This document shows, piece after piece, positions 24,447-37,514 of a stretch of 64,000 nucleotides of DNA. The stretch's first letter is position 1. Each line of letters starts with the position of its first letter. The position numbers were made by a program, and so were the translations under genes. This stretch comes from Paramecium tetraurelia. Taxonomy: Eukaryota > Ciliophora > Oligohymenophorea > Peniculida > Parameciidae. The notes under the pieces are model-generated. The model did no database searches, was not told the DNA's origin, and saw only the letters and a list, made by a program, of their open reading frames with translations. Location of the stretch: NCBI RefSeq assembly GCF_000165425.1, contig NW_001798958.1:155370-219369 (forward strand), given 5' to 3'.

Positions 24447-27398
24447 ATGAATACAATTGAGATCAATGGAGATTGCAATTAATTTAATATTTAAAGTAAT
24501 ACTTTTATAGATTTTCTTTTAATTAAGCTTAACTTATCGGAAGTTAAAGATGCATATATTAACTCTATAAATAATTCCGAACTTATTTTTTAATCAGATT
24601 GTTGATCGTATTGTATTAAAGTAATTTATTAAATTTGCACTTAATTTTATGAAGGAGCCTTAAAAAAACTCAATCTTAAAACTATGGCCTCACTATTAAA
24701 AAATTTTGAAATCTTCAAAATATTCTTAATGGAAGTAGAATGATTTAATTTGTAAAAGGAGCATGTTTTATCATACAGCTATTGCCTTTAGTGCCTTTTA
24801 TGTTTTAATCAGACTAATAGTAGAAATTATCAAAATAGAAAACATGATGAATATTTTTCAATTAACCCTTTTTATTGTCTTAGAGATCATAATAACATGC
24901 ATCTACACATTTTGTAAGAAAATATAGATTTACTTTCTTGCATAATATTGCTTGATTTCAGTTTATATCTTGATAACAGTATAAAATGAAGAAATAAATA
25001 AGATCTACATTTTCCTCTATATGATACTCGTTAATAGCCATTCTAACTTAATAATAAAGATTTTCCTCTATTTATATTTTATCTTCACAGTCATATTTTT
25101 TTACAAGTTTGAACCCCTTGAGATATGTCTCATATGTTCAACCGCCTTTATTCACAATTATTAGTTGGAATCTCACTTCATTGCCAATTATATAAAATAG
25201 TTAAAGCTATTATCTATTATCGAGCAAATGCCTAGTGCAGTTTGCATCGTAGATTAAAACACTAAACAGATCACATACTCCAATTCATTATTTGAGAAAT
25301 TAGCCTAAACTTTATAAGTAACAGATGAATTGGCTCAATCAATAAATAATCAGAGCAAAGAACAATAGTAAGTAGATTTTATAGAGAATTCTAAGTTTTT
25401 GTTGAATTGAAAATATGATGGATTCTCGATCTCTGATTTTATTCCATAAATAAATGATGAAGGCATAACGGACGACCAATATAAGATAGTCAATGTAGAT
25501 TTTAAAAGGTAGCCGTCATAAAATACCTTATAAAATGTAAGTTTTATGTGTCCAAATTCAGCCTCCTTAAAAAAGAAATCCAAAGATATCTTTAGTGATA
25601 TCAATACAAATGATTATTTACTCAATTCTTCTAGAAAAAGTTATGTAACAACCATACATTTGTAAATACAAATAAGTCATCAACCTAAGTCATTTATTTT
25701 GTCAGCCAAAACAAAAAGAAGGAAAAAATCATCGAATAATATGAATCTCAGCAAATAGAGTTCAAGAAATTTGGGCCAATTTACTAAAGTATAAGAAATC
25801 TAAAATTCAATATATTGCGAAAATCTGAAATTGTCTCCAAATCATACAGAAACCATGAATCATAACTTAGTGGAACATAGTGAACAATATAAATTCATTC
25901 ATGATGGATTTGGATAGTAATCGTGTACTAATCATAAAGTCAGACTTATGGTTAATTTGATATAAATCAATGATGTCTTAAATGAGAAACAAGATTATTA
26001 AATCTATTGTATTAACGAATTAAGTCCTTTGCTATTGTAATATACAGTTAAGAAATTAGAATAAGCCAAGAAAACCATAATGAGATCTTTGTCTCATGAA
26101 TTAAGAACCAGTCTAAACGCAGTGAATGGTTACATTAGTGAAGCTTACGAGAGAATAGATAATATTTAGCAACTCAACAAAAACTTAGAATTATCTTTGA
26201 AATATATTACTTTAATGTAGCTAAAACTATAAGATTTTTTTGATTACAGAGATATTTTGGAAGATCAATTTGAATTAAAGATTGAGAAATTTGATTTAAA
26301 TAGTGCCATCAATTTTTGTGTGGATTTAATCAAAGTACAATGTTACGAAAAGAAACTAAATCTCAACCTTGAAATGCCTTCAGAGACAATAATAGCCATC
26401 GGAGATAAAAATAGATTCCAGTAAGTATTGATCAATCTATTAACAAATGGAATTAAGTTCACTTCTCAAGGAGGAATAACAATTCAAGTAAGTAAGGACT
26501 TTTAATTGGATTCAATTTCATGCATAGAGGAGGTCAAGGAGATCAAATAACAATAGCTTGTGCAGATCAGAATAATCGATAGTGGCATAGGAATGAAGGA
26601 GGAGTTAAAAGGAATTCTAAATAAGAAAGTATATCAAGATTTTATTTAGTTTCTTTCGGTAGATGATGATCCAAAGATTTCAAAGGATTCAGTTGGGATT
26701 GGATTAGGTTTGAGTGTTTGCTAATATATAATTAAGGCAATGGGTCCCTAAGGTTTAAATAGTTTATTTTTGGAATCTATTATTGGAGGAGGATCGTAAT
26801 TTTATTTTTTTTTAAATTATGATGCCATACAAAAGTATCATAATGATGAAGATATTCCTGAGTCGGAAAATAAGGAATTAACTTAGGTTAGATTGAGTCC
26901 AACGAAGAGAAGTTTGCTAAAACGAAATGTATTAATTTGTCCATTAAGTTTTATTAGGCGACTTTTCCTAATACAGATTGCAATTCTAATGATATATTGA
27001 TAGTGGATGATGAACATTTCAATCTAGATATTTTATCAAATATTATTCGAAATTTGAATTCACATCATAAGAAGTATGAAATTACGATGGCTTTTAATGG
27101 TTATTAAGCTTTGGAGAAGATCTAATAAAAAAGAATACAGAATTGTTGTTGTCTTGGATTCAGGGCAATTTTGATGGACATAAATATGCCAGTTATGAAC
27201 GGTTGGGACTGTGTCAAACAAATCAGAATATTCGAAGATTAATATCAAGTTTAGAGGAAAATTCCAATTATAGCCATCACTGGATATGGAGGAAAAAAAG
27301 ACGAAGAAAAATGCCTAAAGTATGGATTTGATTGTGTATCTACAAAACCTACGAATAAATAAAAAATATTAAAGATATTTTAAGAATATAAAATATGA
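24447..27398 (+). CDS. Hybrid sensor histidine kinase with coding breaks
   Basis: About 960 aa. An N-terminal helical region and several TM segments (for example IFQLTLFIVLEIIITCIY) are followed by a PAS-like segment (EQMPSAVCIVDQNTKQITYS), then a kinase core: H box SLSHELRTSLNAV, N box QVLINLLTNGIKF, G boxes IIDSGIGMKEEL and GIGLGLSVCQYI. After a 29-nt intron comes a receiver domain with ILIVDDEHFN, the acceptor Asp in ILMDINMPVMNG, AITGYG and STKP. It should autophosphorylate and pass phosphate to its own receiver. Two defects are seen: an in-frame TGA at 25408-25410 with no intron to remove it, and a frame break near 24735 before the TM region. It is either a pseudogene with intact catalytic motifs or a sequence error. 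Confidence 0.82.
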
Positions 27399-27570
27399 TG
27401 GAATAAATGTTTGTACTATTATCAATTTATTAAATTCAAAAAACTGAATTATTCATTTTTGAGAATAGTATCCTTATATTTCTATAATTATACATCCATA
27501 ACACATGTGTTTATATATGAGAATTGAAAAGTGAATAATAAAAGATTGATACATAAACATACAATATAGA

Positions 27571-29732
27571 TCATTGTAATCTATTCTATATACTATCAGG
27601 GGATTAATTGATTTCTAAATCTTTAAATGATTCCTTGCTACAAATAGCTTCCGAATTGTTTTTAGCTTCATCAAATTCATCTGGAACATCTAATTTATAA
27701 TTCTCCATCTACTATTTTTAGTTTTCTTAATTTTATTCTATTTCAAAGGTCATATAATTCTGTTAGACTAAACGAAACAAACTCTAATTCTGCATAGCAA
27801 ATTACATCAGTTATTGGTTTATTTACCAATTCTGATTTTTATTTTGGTTAATTTTTTAAAAGTTCTCAACTAAATCTTCTGCATTTTCAGCTCCTAATTG
27901 AGCTTTGAAAAACCTTGCCAATTTAGCAAGTCTTACATTTATTGGTACTAAATTTAATACACATAGAATTACTTGTTGATGTTGCAGCATATTAATATAG
28001 ATTTTGATTATCTTATTTCGCTTAAGAATTAGAATGTTACTATAATGGATTAATTGATCTATTTTATTTGACAGTGGCTTTTAAAAAATCAAATAATTCT
28101 TTTTAGTCTGTCATCTGGTCTTGAAAAACAGGGGAACTAAAAGTATTAAAAAGCACTAATTGATCATCATCAAATAAGAATAGTTTTAAACAATCGATTT
28201 CATAAAGCTTTTTCAATATATTTGTCAAATCCAAATCAAGTTCTATTTTCGACTTTGCTATTTAAGATATAACAAGTTCTTTTTCTTCAGATATTTAAAA
28301 ACATTTCCCAAAACAGATTTTCACTAATTTACGAATCCGATAGAGTAAATATTTATGGAATGAATAATTTATTGTATAATCTAAAATCTATAGATTAAAA
28401 TGCATCTATACTTGTTGTAATTAAATTTTTTAATTTTTGCTAGAATTCAATCTATTAGGAGCTAATGTTTAATTAATATTGCTTTGCATTCTTTTTTATA
28501 CGGCTTTGAAATCAAATTTAAATACTGAATTCATGAGGATTTCGAATGCTTTATGGTGATTATAGAATTTATAAACAATTTTAATAGCCTGCATTACAGC
28601 TAGACACAGAGCGGTGGCTTCAGATACAGCTGACAAAATTATAGAAGGAAGATCTTGTTAATTGACAAAATAATAAGATGTGTCAGAAGATGCTCTATTA
28701 CAATGAATTCTCACAATATACCTTAAATAAAATGTGCAAAGTGCTGATCCTGAAGCAATTGTTATAGGTTCTTATCTTCTTTCTTATCTTTAAACCACTG
28801 AACTATTGTAAAGTATTTCAGTGTCTTCAACATTAAATAAGCCACTAAAATATTAAATTTTTCCTAATTTAATTATTGATAAGTACTTAAATCCATTTGC
28901 AAAGGCTGCATATAAATATCCTCATTATCTCCAATACCTGTAGTCAATCTCCAAAATATATTGTTAGAAAAGATGTCAGCAGGATTTGTTTGATTAAGGG
29001 ATTGCTTAATCTTAGACCCTCTAATGAACATATCCACGTTCACTCTATTGATATCTCTATATCTTACCCTTAATTAATAAAATCCTCAATTTCCTTAGAA
29101 GATTTACAAGAACTACTTGTTTTATTGTTGCATACACTCAGAGTTAACTTAATATAGGCAAAGTAAGGTTCATAGAATTGTCCCTATAAAGTGAAATTTC
29201 CGTTAAAGCAAAGCAAACTTTATTATTATTCTTCAGTCATCGAAGCAGAATTAAAATTAAATTTCTAGATCGATTCCTAGGAACATTTAGATTAATTCAA
29301 ATCACTATAATTTCTAGTAAATCCAATCTTTCCTTCCACTCTTTACTATTGTATATATTAAGCAGATAAAGTAAAATAACTAAACAGATGAATATATATT
29401 TAATACTTTTTAACATCTGTATTATTAGTTAAAATGGTTCCATCTAATTTTGAAATTTCCATTGCAAAGTGAGTGTTATCATTACTTAAGATAAATTAAG
29501 CACTTTAATCACTTTAAGTACCAGCATAAATGGCATTTTAATTTTAGATACTTCGTTAAAATACGCCTACAACATAAAATGATGTGAACACTAATAGCAA
29601 AATGCTGAGAAATCCACCTATAAGTAACCATAAAACAAAACCTATTGGAGTTAAGGATTTTTCCTTATGTGAAATATTAAATTCATAAGGATCAACCAGC
29701 AAATCCGCTTTCTTTATAAGATTGCTTAACAT
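27571..29732 (-). CDS. Two-TM protein of unknown function
   Basis: 685 aa with introns of 27, 23, 23 and 31 nt. A cytosolic N-terminus (MLSNLIKKADLLVDPYEFNI) leads to TM1 (FVLWLLIGGFLSILLLVFTS), a large Cys-containing extracytoplasmic or lumenal domain (LLCFNGNFTLQGQFYEPYFA), a second hydrophobic stretch (SIILSAVSEATALCLAVMQA) and a charged, Gln-rich cytosolic tail. The layout matches a family of ciliate membrane proteins without known function, as far as I can tell. It begins 250 nt from the end of the zinc-finger gene upstream on the same strand. Confidence 0.75.
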
Positions 29733-29982
29733 ACTTTAAAAATTGAATTTTTTTATTAATTTATAAAAAAGTATAATTGCATTTTAAAAAACAGAAAAGA
29801 GAGGAGATCGGATATTCTATTCGGAGTTGATAAATGAATTGAGAGATTTATTTATAAATTGTGAGTTTTAGTAAGAATATGAATCTGTAATTTAAAATTT
29901 GAACAAATAATTAAATGCAAAATTATAAGAAAGAATTGTTATAGATGGTATATCTGAGTTTAAAAATGATATTTATTATTTT

Positions 29983-31349
29983 TCATGCACTTGGCTGTTC
30001 CTTTCTTTGCCTCATCTAAATTATTTTGATATATACTTCATTAATAACTGATTTAACAAAATTTGGATATACTTTCCACAAAAGTAAACAATAATCTAGA
30101 ATTCTCTCATTGTACTTGTATTCTCCATTATCATCAATAGTGAATCCTATTTCTGATAATTTCTAATGGTTTTATTTAATATGATTTTTCAATTAATTAG
30201 GACGTTTATATCCTTTTTAACACTTATGATAGGGACATTTGAAAAAGTTCTTTTCAGCACTATAAGATTGTTACTTGTATTGCTTAATGCGAACTTCCTC
30301 AAATAAACGCTTGATCTTTTCTTCAGCAGTGCAGTTTTCTACAAAAAAGTTAAAACAATTATACTTTTTTCTAGTGATTCTCTCTACCTTTAGACAAACT
30401 CTTCACTTACTAAAGGAAATAAGTTTTAAAGATCTTTTTCAGGTATTGGATTTGATTATTCAACTTCTTCCTAGATTTTTTCTGTTTCCTATTTTCCCTC
30501 AGGTTTTATTGATGGTTTTTTATTTAAGTCTGGTTGCAAGTGAATATTTGGTTAATCTGGACCTGGGGGTTAATTATCAAAAGCTGTAAATTTAGTTTTG
30601 GGTATTTACAGAGATTTGAAGAATTCTTAAAGAGCTTTTTTGGCAGTAAGGAGATTGTTTCCTAATTTTAAATACCATTCCTTCAAGAATTTGAATTAAA
30701 TTTAAACAGTTTAGCCTTCAGGCTTATTATCTATTTAATAATGATATATTTTTACTTGCAATATCTAAATGGAGAATTTATATTTATTTTTTAGTTTACT
30801 CAGATTTTAGCTGTTTTATTTGACCTTTCGTAAGTATTGTTACGATATTATCAACACCATTAACTTCAATTTCATCAGTATCTTCTAATTTGAAATCAAT
30901 TTTTAATTTTTATTATTATTGATAAGGATATGGTTATTGCAAGTATACATTCATATTTTAGTCATCCTCTTTTTATTCTTTTTAAGACCTATCAAGAGTT
31001 ATTATAGATAACATCCTGTTACCTAACTAGAATTTTAAAATTATGTCTTATTGATCATTTATAAATGTAGTGCTATTTAATATATAAAAGAACAATTACT
31101 TGATGGCTGAATTGGATTATAAGATAAATGTAACTTTTTCTTAGAAAATGCCTTTTGGTATTATGAATGAAATATACTTAAAGTTTAGGTACTAGTTGGA
31201 GGTCTAATTGTACCAGGGAGGCATTGATAACTAGCTGAAATTCTATTTCTAGAAATTGGCCCAGGGTTCTTTTGAGATTGATTAAATGATTCGATAAGTG
31301 TTTATAGATTCTTATCTAAAGCAAAAGAATTTGAAAACTTAGGAAGCAT
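29983..31349 (-). CDS. C2H2 zinc-finger protein
   Basis: 429 aa with introns of 26, 25 and 26 nt. The N-terminal ~70 residues are Ser/Pro/Asn-rich (MLPKFSNSFALDKNLQ), followed by a folded region (VTFILQSNSAIKQLFFYIL, VEVNG-type strands), a Pro/Gln/Glu-rich linker (residues ~200-280) and one C2H2 finger near residue 350: CPYHKCQKGYKRPNQLKNH, then the last His four residues on. A C-terminal helical part follows (LDYCLLLWKVYPNFVKSVI). A single finger is weak evidence for DNA binding; RNA or protein binding is equally possible. The plus strand also has an 83-codon open frame at 31103-31354, which I take as a shadow. Confidence 0.75.
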
Positions 31350-31442
31350 AATGAATTATAAAATAATTAATTTAATTAGAATTCAATAGGTTTAATTGAT
31401 AAGAGGAATTTATGATTGTGAATATTATTATGTTATTATTTT

Positions 31443-32989
31443 TCAATTATTGCTTTGACTCTTCTGCTTGCGAACGTAGATCTATTGGACATCTGGCTAG
31501 ACAGATAGACTTGAAAGTCTAGAAATAATAAATAATTTAATATAAACGCCTTCTATGATCTAAATTAATCTTCATGAATGATTTTATGTTATTTCTATTA
31601 GTGAATGAAGTATTCTGAGACAAGCCTAGGGATTGCATCATGAATGGGTAATTCTATTTGTTTGGAAAGAATCCATCCTGCTCAATCTGATAGTCCATTT
31701 TCAAGATTCCAGTTTCTTCTTTAAATTTGAGATTGGCATTGATTTACTCTTGAGTTTTCTGTTTTTCTTCTTCACTCATCATCTAATATTGAAAATTCAC
31801 TCCGATTTATTTGGCATAGCCCAATCTGAAATAAAGCCAACTATCGAATTCTGATGGGTTTTGTAGACTCTTCAAACTCCATTATTTACCACCCAAAATA
31901 CTTTTATTTTTCAAAGACATTGTCATTTTGGTTTTGTCAATTAAAACCGCGTTTAGATGATCACCCACTTAAATTTTCTCAAAATTAATGTAATAAGTGA
32001 AAATGGAGAAATCCTCAATCTTAGTATATATGGGAATGCAATACCACATCTTATTCATAAATTACTCCTTTCATTCTCATGACATTGATCTAAGTTAACT
32101 GTGAGAGCAAATGCTTTTATCTCTTAAATTATTAGAAATCAGCTTATCTCACTTGATGTTGGGAGGTGATACATTTGTCACTGAAGGCGAGAAATTTTTG
32201 TAAAATAACATCTAGCCTTCCTTTGGCTATGTTTTTTTTACTTACGATGACTTCAAAGATGAATCCAGGTTGGAGAATCTAAGATAATGAAAGCCTCTTT
32301 ACTTCATAGACTGCCTCACAATCCATGCTTTCATCTGGAAACCCTACAGATGCAAATCCTAAATCTAATGCCTTATTTATATAAGGGATTATTTATTATT
32401 ACTTCTTCTTATCTTTTTAGTTTACTGTAAGTGGTGATCATGTCAGATTTCCTCTGATACACACTCTCCAATAACTAATTGGCTTATGTTTCAATGTCTT
32501 AGATTGTTTATTATTACATTAATATATAAATTATCCATAAATTAAAGTAAAAAAATTTGTATATCAAGACAATAACATGTTTTCTTTGCCAACCTAGAAT
32601 ATTCTTTACTTTTGCAAGACCTTGACATCACTTTGATTTCTGTGTTACATGAGGGTTTATCCAGTGTTGATGAAATTGAAAGTGTCTGCAGGTTTTTAAA
32701 TTGTATCATCAGTGTTATCTAGTAGTATTTCCTCATCTCTACACTTGTGAATGTCTTCCTCATTGATTTCTAAGTGATCTATATCTGATTATTCATTTTC
32801 TTAATATTAATTGTCTTAATCCAAGTTATCTTGATTTAAATCCTCTTTTTTTGAATTTTCGATCTCAACCTAAGCTGGCCCATCCACAATGTAATTGATG
32901 ACAGAGATGACTGGATCTTCCTGAATTTATCGGTTACTGGCTTGATTTGACTATTTGGCAATTGGTTTACTAGATGAACATGCTCCCAT
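31443..32989 (-). CDS. Probable N-myristoylated protein, unknown family
   Basis: It starts MGACSSSKPIAK, a typical N-myristoylation and palmitoylation signal, so it is probably held on the cytosolic face of a membrane. An acidic, Asn/Gln-rich N-terminal third follows (DNLDQDNQYQENEQSDIDH). The C-terminal two thirds look folded: LGFASVGFPDESMDCEAVYE, INFEKIQVGDHLNAVLIDK, KQWSLKSLQNPSEFDSWLYF and NYPFMMQSLGLSQ. Several introns of 19-31 nt are needed, including two close together before the end (stop 31445-31443). I do not recognise the folded part. It starts 58 nt from the stop of the Cys-rich surface gene, on the same strand. Confidence 0.7.
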
Positions 32990-33047
32990 TTCAAAATCGT
33001 TAATTATTTTAAAATTAAAATTATATATATTATGTCTAATAATTTGT

Positions 33048-35836
33048 CAATATTAAAGGAAAGCAATAACTAGACATATCGTTCCTAGCATCCAGGAATA
33101 ACTATTCTCAATAACTGTAGTATTAGTCACTGTTGTTCCATTGCAAGCCAAACATTTATTGGTGGTCTTATCCCAATAATAGTTTTTGGCACTGTTGATA
33201 AAACACGTATCTTCAGTTAGATCTGAAATGTTGGCTGATTGACAAGTCAACTGTATTTCTGCACAAACCTAATACTCTGTTTCACTAAAGGCAACCAAAG
33301 GGAGACAAGTACTACCAGAATTCTTGCTTTGACATGTGTATGGCTTGCAAGAACTTGAACCCCCATTACTGGGTTTTGGTGTCCATTTACAAATATCTGA
33401 TTTCTTTTTGCACCCTTTTTCGAATGAATTGGCATCTTCGCATTTAGTCATTACAGAACAAGCACTGTTATTCCAAGTGCAAACACCATCAGTTCCATCG
33501 AATCCACAACTATTCTCTGTCTTATATGATGCACATGTAGACTTAGCCACACAACTAGATGTATCTGCTAAACAATTGGCTAAGGTTGTACATTACTTGA
33601 CATCTGTGATATCAGTGCATACTTTCAATCTACATTTACTATTCACTGTATCATATATGCAAATACCATCTGATCCATATTTACATAAATCACTTATAGT
33701 GTAACCATCACATTTTTAGATATCAATGCATTTGCTAGTATCAGTTGTACATTTAACATTTGCTAATTAACAGTCCCCATGAGTTGTTTTTATTATATCA
33801 GTGCATTTTTAATCTCTACATTTTAATGTTGTTGTATCCCATTAACAAAACTTATTATCTGTTGTGATCTAACAATTATCTTGTATGGTATAAGTGGAAC
33901 ATGAACTTGATAAGTCCATGCATGTTTTTTTGTCTGAATTGACTGTGCATGTCTTTTTTTCACGGTAACATTAAAAATGAGTGGTAAAAATCATCTATGT
34001 GCATTTTGTAAACTTCTCACATATTGTATTATTGCTTTTATCAAGGTTTCTTACACAATCTCCATCTGTACCAATATAACATCCAGTTTATTGTGTTTTT
34101 GCACAACTTGTAATTGGAACACATTTTGTACCATCAGTTGTGCACTTGCTATTTGCTAGATTACAAAACTAATGAGTTGTACCAGGCAAACTAGTGCAAT
34201 CCAAAAAAAGGAAACATTAACTATCAATCCATAAACAAGGTCCCTCTTTTGAAATAACACAACTAAGTGAAAGTTTATAGTCACTACATTTGGCTGCTTA
34301 AGCAATGCATTTGGTGCCATCAGAAGTACAAGTATCTAATTAGTCGTTGCATTCAGAATGACTAATGTAGACAAGATCAGAGCAAGTCTTAACTTTGCAT
34401 GCAGAACTTAACCAAAGGCATTTCTGTTTTAATGAATCAGTTTTGCAAGCAGGTTCTGTTTTCATATCAGTACATGTTCCACTAGAAGAACATCCTGCTC
34501 CAGTTGTGTAACATTTATCTAGATATTTGTTGCATGCATCATCAGTAGTCATAGATGTTGGGGCATTAGCACAAGTAAATGATACACATTTGCTGTCCTA
34601 CCATATACATGTACCTAATTTAGTACATAACTGTGATGTTAATGCATCTGTACATTATTTTTTAACACATTTAGTCTATCCAGCATTAGCAGTGCAAATA
34701 CTTAAGAATTTATTACAATTTTCAGATGTATAGGTATCAACTTAAGCATTATCACAATCATAATTAACACATAATTGTTTAGACTTATTCCAATAGCATT
34801 GGTGTCCCTCAATAGTAGAAACACATTATGTGACATATTGATATGATGAGCATTCTGTTTCTCTCGTTTTACATCCGAGGTTGTCATCATCAATGGTACA
34901 AGTGGCTAAGAATTTGGAGCACAATTGATCATTTGTGTAATCATCCGAAGCTTGAGTACAAATGTAATCAACACATTTCCCAACATCTTTGCCCTCCACT
35001 TAAGTGACAAGCCAAAGACAATTTCCTTACACTCCTATTTTGCATGTGTCATTAAACTTATAATTGACGCATTCATCTTTATCTTTACATGTATTTGATA
35101 TGCCTTCCGATGTTTCTGCCAATACACAGTTGTCTTTATAGTTCTGACAATCATCAACTGTTTTACCGTTTCCATTTGCACAAGTGTAATCGTAACATGT
35201 ACTTGTTGTTTCATTCCACTTGCATTCCATGCTTTGATCCAAATTAGTTACACATTATGATTTCGTTTTTTAATCACTACAGTTCTTTCCTGAATCAACA
35301 CATCCTGAATTGGTTTCATTAACAGTGCAATTTGAGAGTTTTGAACGGCATTCTTAATTTGTTTTTAAAGTCGTAGGTAAATTCTTACAAGCAGTAACAG
35401 TTTTACATTGAGGTTTCGCTGCATCACTTTCATCATAATAACAATATTGTTAAGCACTATCAATGTAGCATGATGTCTTAGTTAAGTAAGTATCACAAGT
35501 AGATAAAGGGACACACCTTTCCCCATCCGATGTACACATATCAAATATATTATTACAAGCATCAAATGTCTTACCCAAATAAGCTGTACATCCAGCAAAC
35601 ATTTGACATTAATTCTCATACAGAGCACATCCTTAAACCGGACATTTAGCTATTGTGCTTGCTAATTTACAATACGTTTCCTGCTCTCTATCCTTGCATT
35701 GACCATTCTCATATTTGCATTGTATTCTTTTACAATCGGTTTCGTTCTGAATTTCACTACAGGTGCATCCCTTGTCCAAAACAGTATCACCCCTTATCTA
35801 TATCACTAAGACTAGTAAGATTATTTTTCTTAACAT
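33048..35836 (-). CDS. GPI-type Cys-rich repeat surface protein
   Basis: About 920 aa. A signal peptide (MLRKIILLVLVIQIRG) is followed by some 13-15 tandem units of 55-65 residues with a recurring pattern of Cys spaced around Trp and acidic residues, such as CKWNETTSTCYDYTC, CKDKDECVNYKFNDTC and CTWNNSACSVMTKC. The C-terminus is a short hydrophobic stretch (SWMLGTICLVIAFLQY) fitting a GPI-attachment signal. This is the layout of Paramecium surface proteins related to the immobilisation antigens, though it is much smaller than those antigens. The span is not a multiple of three, so at least one intron is present that I did not place. It probably coats the cell surface. Confidence 0.8.
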
Positions 35837-36018
35837 TAATTATTATTTGAATCAAAATAATCTCTGATTTACTATTCAATTTATATACATTTAGTCATCC
35901 ATCTAATACTTATAAATTTTTGTAAACAATCAACTTGTGTTATTCACTATCATAAACATCCATTACCATTCTCACATCAGATCACAAATTTATATTATTT
36001 CATTTATTATAAGCTCAA

Positions 36019-36484
36019 TCAATATTTTATCTTCTGTCCATTCATTGTTTAAACACCATTTATACTAATATTGTCCTAAATGCATATTTGTATCGTACTT
36101 CAGCTCTTATACTAATTTCACTATATTTTGCTGCTTCGATCATCCAATATATATTCCTAAATTTCGATTCTACAAATCTTAAACAACCTCAAACTAACGG
36201 TATCCTTACAAATTTAATACTTTGTCGCTTCAAAATGAAAAATCTTAATAAATTATATTGTCAACCACTATTGGTTCTCAAATTAATAGCGCAAATCTTT
36301 ACTAAATTGGTTTAATTTAATTACTATCCTTTTTTTGATTTTTATTATATTACTGTAATAAATAGTTTCACCGTTTTTCTAAATCTACGTTTTTTAGGTA
36401 TATTGTGTTGTTATTTATAATTCTATCTTCCTTGAATTCTTTTTATAATTACAATCCGTTAAGTTAACTAGGCTACTTCGTCAT
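36019..36484 (-). CDS. Small protein, possibly CFAP20/DUF667-like
   Basis: 140 aa with introns of 19 nt (near 36364-36382) and 24 nt (near 36095-36118). It starts MTKQPSQLNGLQLQKEFKED. The middle holds ENQQWLTIQFIKIFHFEATK and VSLRLFKICRIEIQEYILDD, which recall the CFAP20/DUF667 pattern of a Trp followed by an IQ(F/I) strand, then a strand ending in a Cys-Arg-Ile turn. CFAP20 proteins are found at the inner junction of ciliary doublets. The match is weak and rests on pattern, so treat it as hypothetical. Confidence 0.5.
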
Positions 36485-37514
36485 TTTATTAGGTTTTATT
36501 CCACTAAAATTACTATATTACACAACAGTAGTTACGAATATCAATTATATATGTTGATTCCTACCACGAGGTTATCATATCGAAACAAAAAATCTAATAG
36601 AAATATATTATTGAAATCTCTTAAAATAACAAAACTAATTAATATTGTATTGTTAATTTCACACTCTATGTTTAATGAATATGTTATAGGCATATTAATA
36701 AAGATCTTAAATCCTCAATCTTGAATGCTTAATTTTTAATTATTATTTCTTTATAACCTATCTAGAGAGATATAACATGAGAAAACGAAAACATCATTTA
36801 TTACTAATCCTGAATTAGATACCTATTTTTAAAACTCTTTAAAATAATAAGATTTTATTCTATAAATAAATTGAAAAAATAATAAATTTCAATTGGTTCT
36901 TATTATCAGACTCAATCTATATTATTTAATTTTCTTTGGATACTTTTCGTATTAGTTTTGAATCAAAGAATCTTCAAAATGGAATATAAATTACTCGAAT
37001 TATTTAGGTTTCTATTAGTAATACTAAGAACTATTATTAAAAAGTGTGAACTATTGGCTTGAAATTGTGATATTATTAATGTTTATTCATAAATGATATC
37101 CAATTTAGATGAAATTATCTTTAAATGAGGATGTCAGTTATTTTTATCAAATAGTTCGTTTGTTTGGATTGATTTATATTTTATAATAATATTCGAATTT
37201 AAAATTTAATTATTGATAAGTACAAAGAATTTAAAATTAAGATGGGTGAGCTAAAGAATATATGATGCATTTTAATTATAGTTTTGAAAGTGTTATCAAA
37301 TATTTAAAGATATGAAAATGGTTCAATTTAAAATAAGATTTTTATCTTTATGATAAATTTAATATTCCTCTAATCTAATACACCCATATTAATAGGTAAA
37401 AATATAAAGAATAGACTTGTGAATACTCTTTGTGATCAGATATGATACTTAAATAATTAACATCATAATTAAATTAATTAACTTTTCTTAGAAAATGATA
37501 ATTAAACAAAATAA
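36485..37514. other. Region with partial coding traces
   Basis: On the minus strand, about 36889-37080 reads as protein (FTLFNNSSQYYQQKPKQFEQ, then FHFEDSLIQNQYEKYPKKIK) and ends at TGA 36891-36889, but I found no start or intron joining it upstream. A plus-strand frame at 36777-37049 is also open but less protein-like. This may be a small gene with unresolved exons, or a remnant. The 3' part up to 37514 shows nothing and should carry the promoter of the next gene. Confidence 0.4.

Noticed and set aside
25408-25410. The in-frame TGA of the histidine kinase as a selenocysteine codon.
   Set aside because: The position is in a linker between PAS-like and kinase parts, not a redox site, and no stem-loop element was seen downstream; error or mutation is simpler.
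31103-31354. Open plus-strand frame of 83 codons starting MAELDYKINVTF, with a plausible protein composition.
   Set aside because: It lies wholly over the 5' half of the minus-strand C2H2 gene, whose spliced frame is longer, joins the zinc finger, and sums to a multiple of three.
33336-33704. Plus-strand open frame of 122 codons.
   Set aside because: Antisense to the Cys-rich surface protein; the sense strand has a continuous repeat pattern, signal peptide and GPI tail.
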